DNA of 64,000 nucleotides from Methylobacterium sp. B4 (GTDB lineage: Bacteria; Pseudomonadota; Alphaproteobacteria; Rhizobiales; Beijerinckiaceae): contig NZ_QJJJ01000007.1 of the NCBI RefSeq assembly GCF_003201865.1, positions 62,001 to 126,000 on the forward strand, given 5' to 3'. The notes under the pieces were generated by a model. The model was given only the letters and a program-made list of their open reading frames with translations. It was not told the DNA's origin and did no database searches. Position numbers and translations under genes: made by a program. Shown in pieces: positions 63,739-64,000 of this stretch (positions are counted from its first letter, which is position 1; each line of letters begins with the position of its first letter).

Positions 63739-64000
63739 TCAGTCTCCGCGGAGTTCCCGCGCGATCCGTCGCTTCTTGCGCACGACTCCCGACGGCAGAT
63801 GCGCGGCATGGACTTTCCGGAGATGCGCCCTCGCCTTGGTCAGGTCGGCCTCGTAGCCTCGGGCCGCGCAGGCCGGCTTGTGCGGCTTCATCCAACCGAG
63901 CGCGGCCGTGTAGATCAGAAAGGCGGGGGTCGTGTTGCCGGGGTCGATCGGCAGACGATGCGTCACCGCCTCTCGATAAGTCTCCCAATCGTCCCGCGCG
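63739..64000 (-). CDS. hypothetical protein, 5' end cut by window edge
   Basis: The minus-strand frame is open from the window edge to the TGA at 63739. It reads DDWETYREAVTHRLPIDPGN, then FLIYTAALGWMKPHKPACAA, and ends VRKKRRIARELRG. A GTG at 63966 could start a 75-residue product, but coding character continues upstream of it, so the true start is probably outside the window. The protein is basic and I recognise no family. Confidence 0.5.
   Translation of the reverse strand, partial: ARDDWETYREAVTHRLPIDPGNTTPAFLIYTAALGWMKPHKPACAARGYEADLTKARAHLRKVHAAHLPSGVVRKKRRIARELRGD

Overview
The window is GC-rich chromosomal DNA that looks like an alphaproteobacterium of the Methylobacterium/Methylorubrum group. 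The basis is high third-position GC, an NDUFA12-type complex I accessory protein, a B12-dependent ribonucleotide reductase (NrdJ) of alphaproteobacterial type, pseudoazurin, an oxalate/formate-type carrier and a formate/nitrite-type channel. The genus is inferred from this content; there is no rRNA here to confirm it.

Bases 1-24264 are mostly a conserved housekeeping backbone. They hold nuoD-C-B-A (minus strand, nuoD cut by the window edge), tRNA-Asp(GTC), a CAP-domain lipoprotein, pseudoazurin, carB, greA with an overlapping secreted protein, an ELM1-like protein, trxB, a LysR regulator, aroQ-accB-accC, aat, a divergent tetR/DUF4188 pair, DUF2155, a royal-jelly/Yellow-family protein, the NDUFA12-like protein and nrdJ. 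The nrdJ upstream region carries a tandem NrdR-box-like pair on a promoter and two DnaA-box-like sites.

Bases 24265-27895 look like an accessory insertion. They hold a translationally coupled pair (a 150-aa protein of possible RNase H-like fold and a Hanks-type Ser/Thr kinase) closed by a strong terminator, then a start-less TniQ-like gene, another terminator and an IS5-type transposase remnant. This pair is the best candidate here for an undescribed, possibly defensive, system.

Bases 27896-33150 hold a sensor kinase, a sigma-54-dependent NtrC/DctD-type regulator and an OFA-family carrier. The carrier has a sigma-54 promoter match and three upstream TGGACAA repeats. Bases 33194-38680 form a molybdenum region: DUF2478, DUF2325 (3' frameshift), a one-domain ModE, MoeA, an alcohol dehydrogenase, ModA and a decayed modB. 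Two good ModE-box palindromes lie in it, one of them in the moeA/adh-modA divergent space.

Bases 39060-43851 hold chemotaxis and c-di-GMP pieces: CheZ, a frameshifted receiver-like gene, a GGDEF protein whose receiver lacks its Asp, an MCP relic, MarC, two small secreted proteins and a broken Cache-sensor/BcsB-like mosaic. Bases 43852-50120 hold a glycine-rich repeat protein, an IS630 relic, a formate/nitrite-type channel, a PP2C-kinase fusion and a possible SRAP relic.

Bases 50121-56673 are an iron-uptake cell-surface signalling set (FecI-like sigma, FecR-like anti-sigma, TonB siderophore receptor) followed by a large exported alpha/beta hydrolase. After a PAS protein and IS481 debris, the window ends with a type I secretion pair (HlyD-like adaptor and ABC exporter) downstream of a 657-aa repeat protein that is probably its substrate, then an edge-truncated hypothetical gene. 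Many relics (modB, MCP, BcsB/Cache, several IS) show that the stretch from about 38 to 58 kb is eroding.
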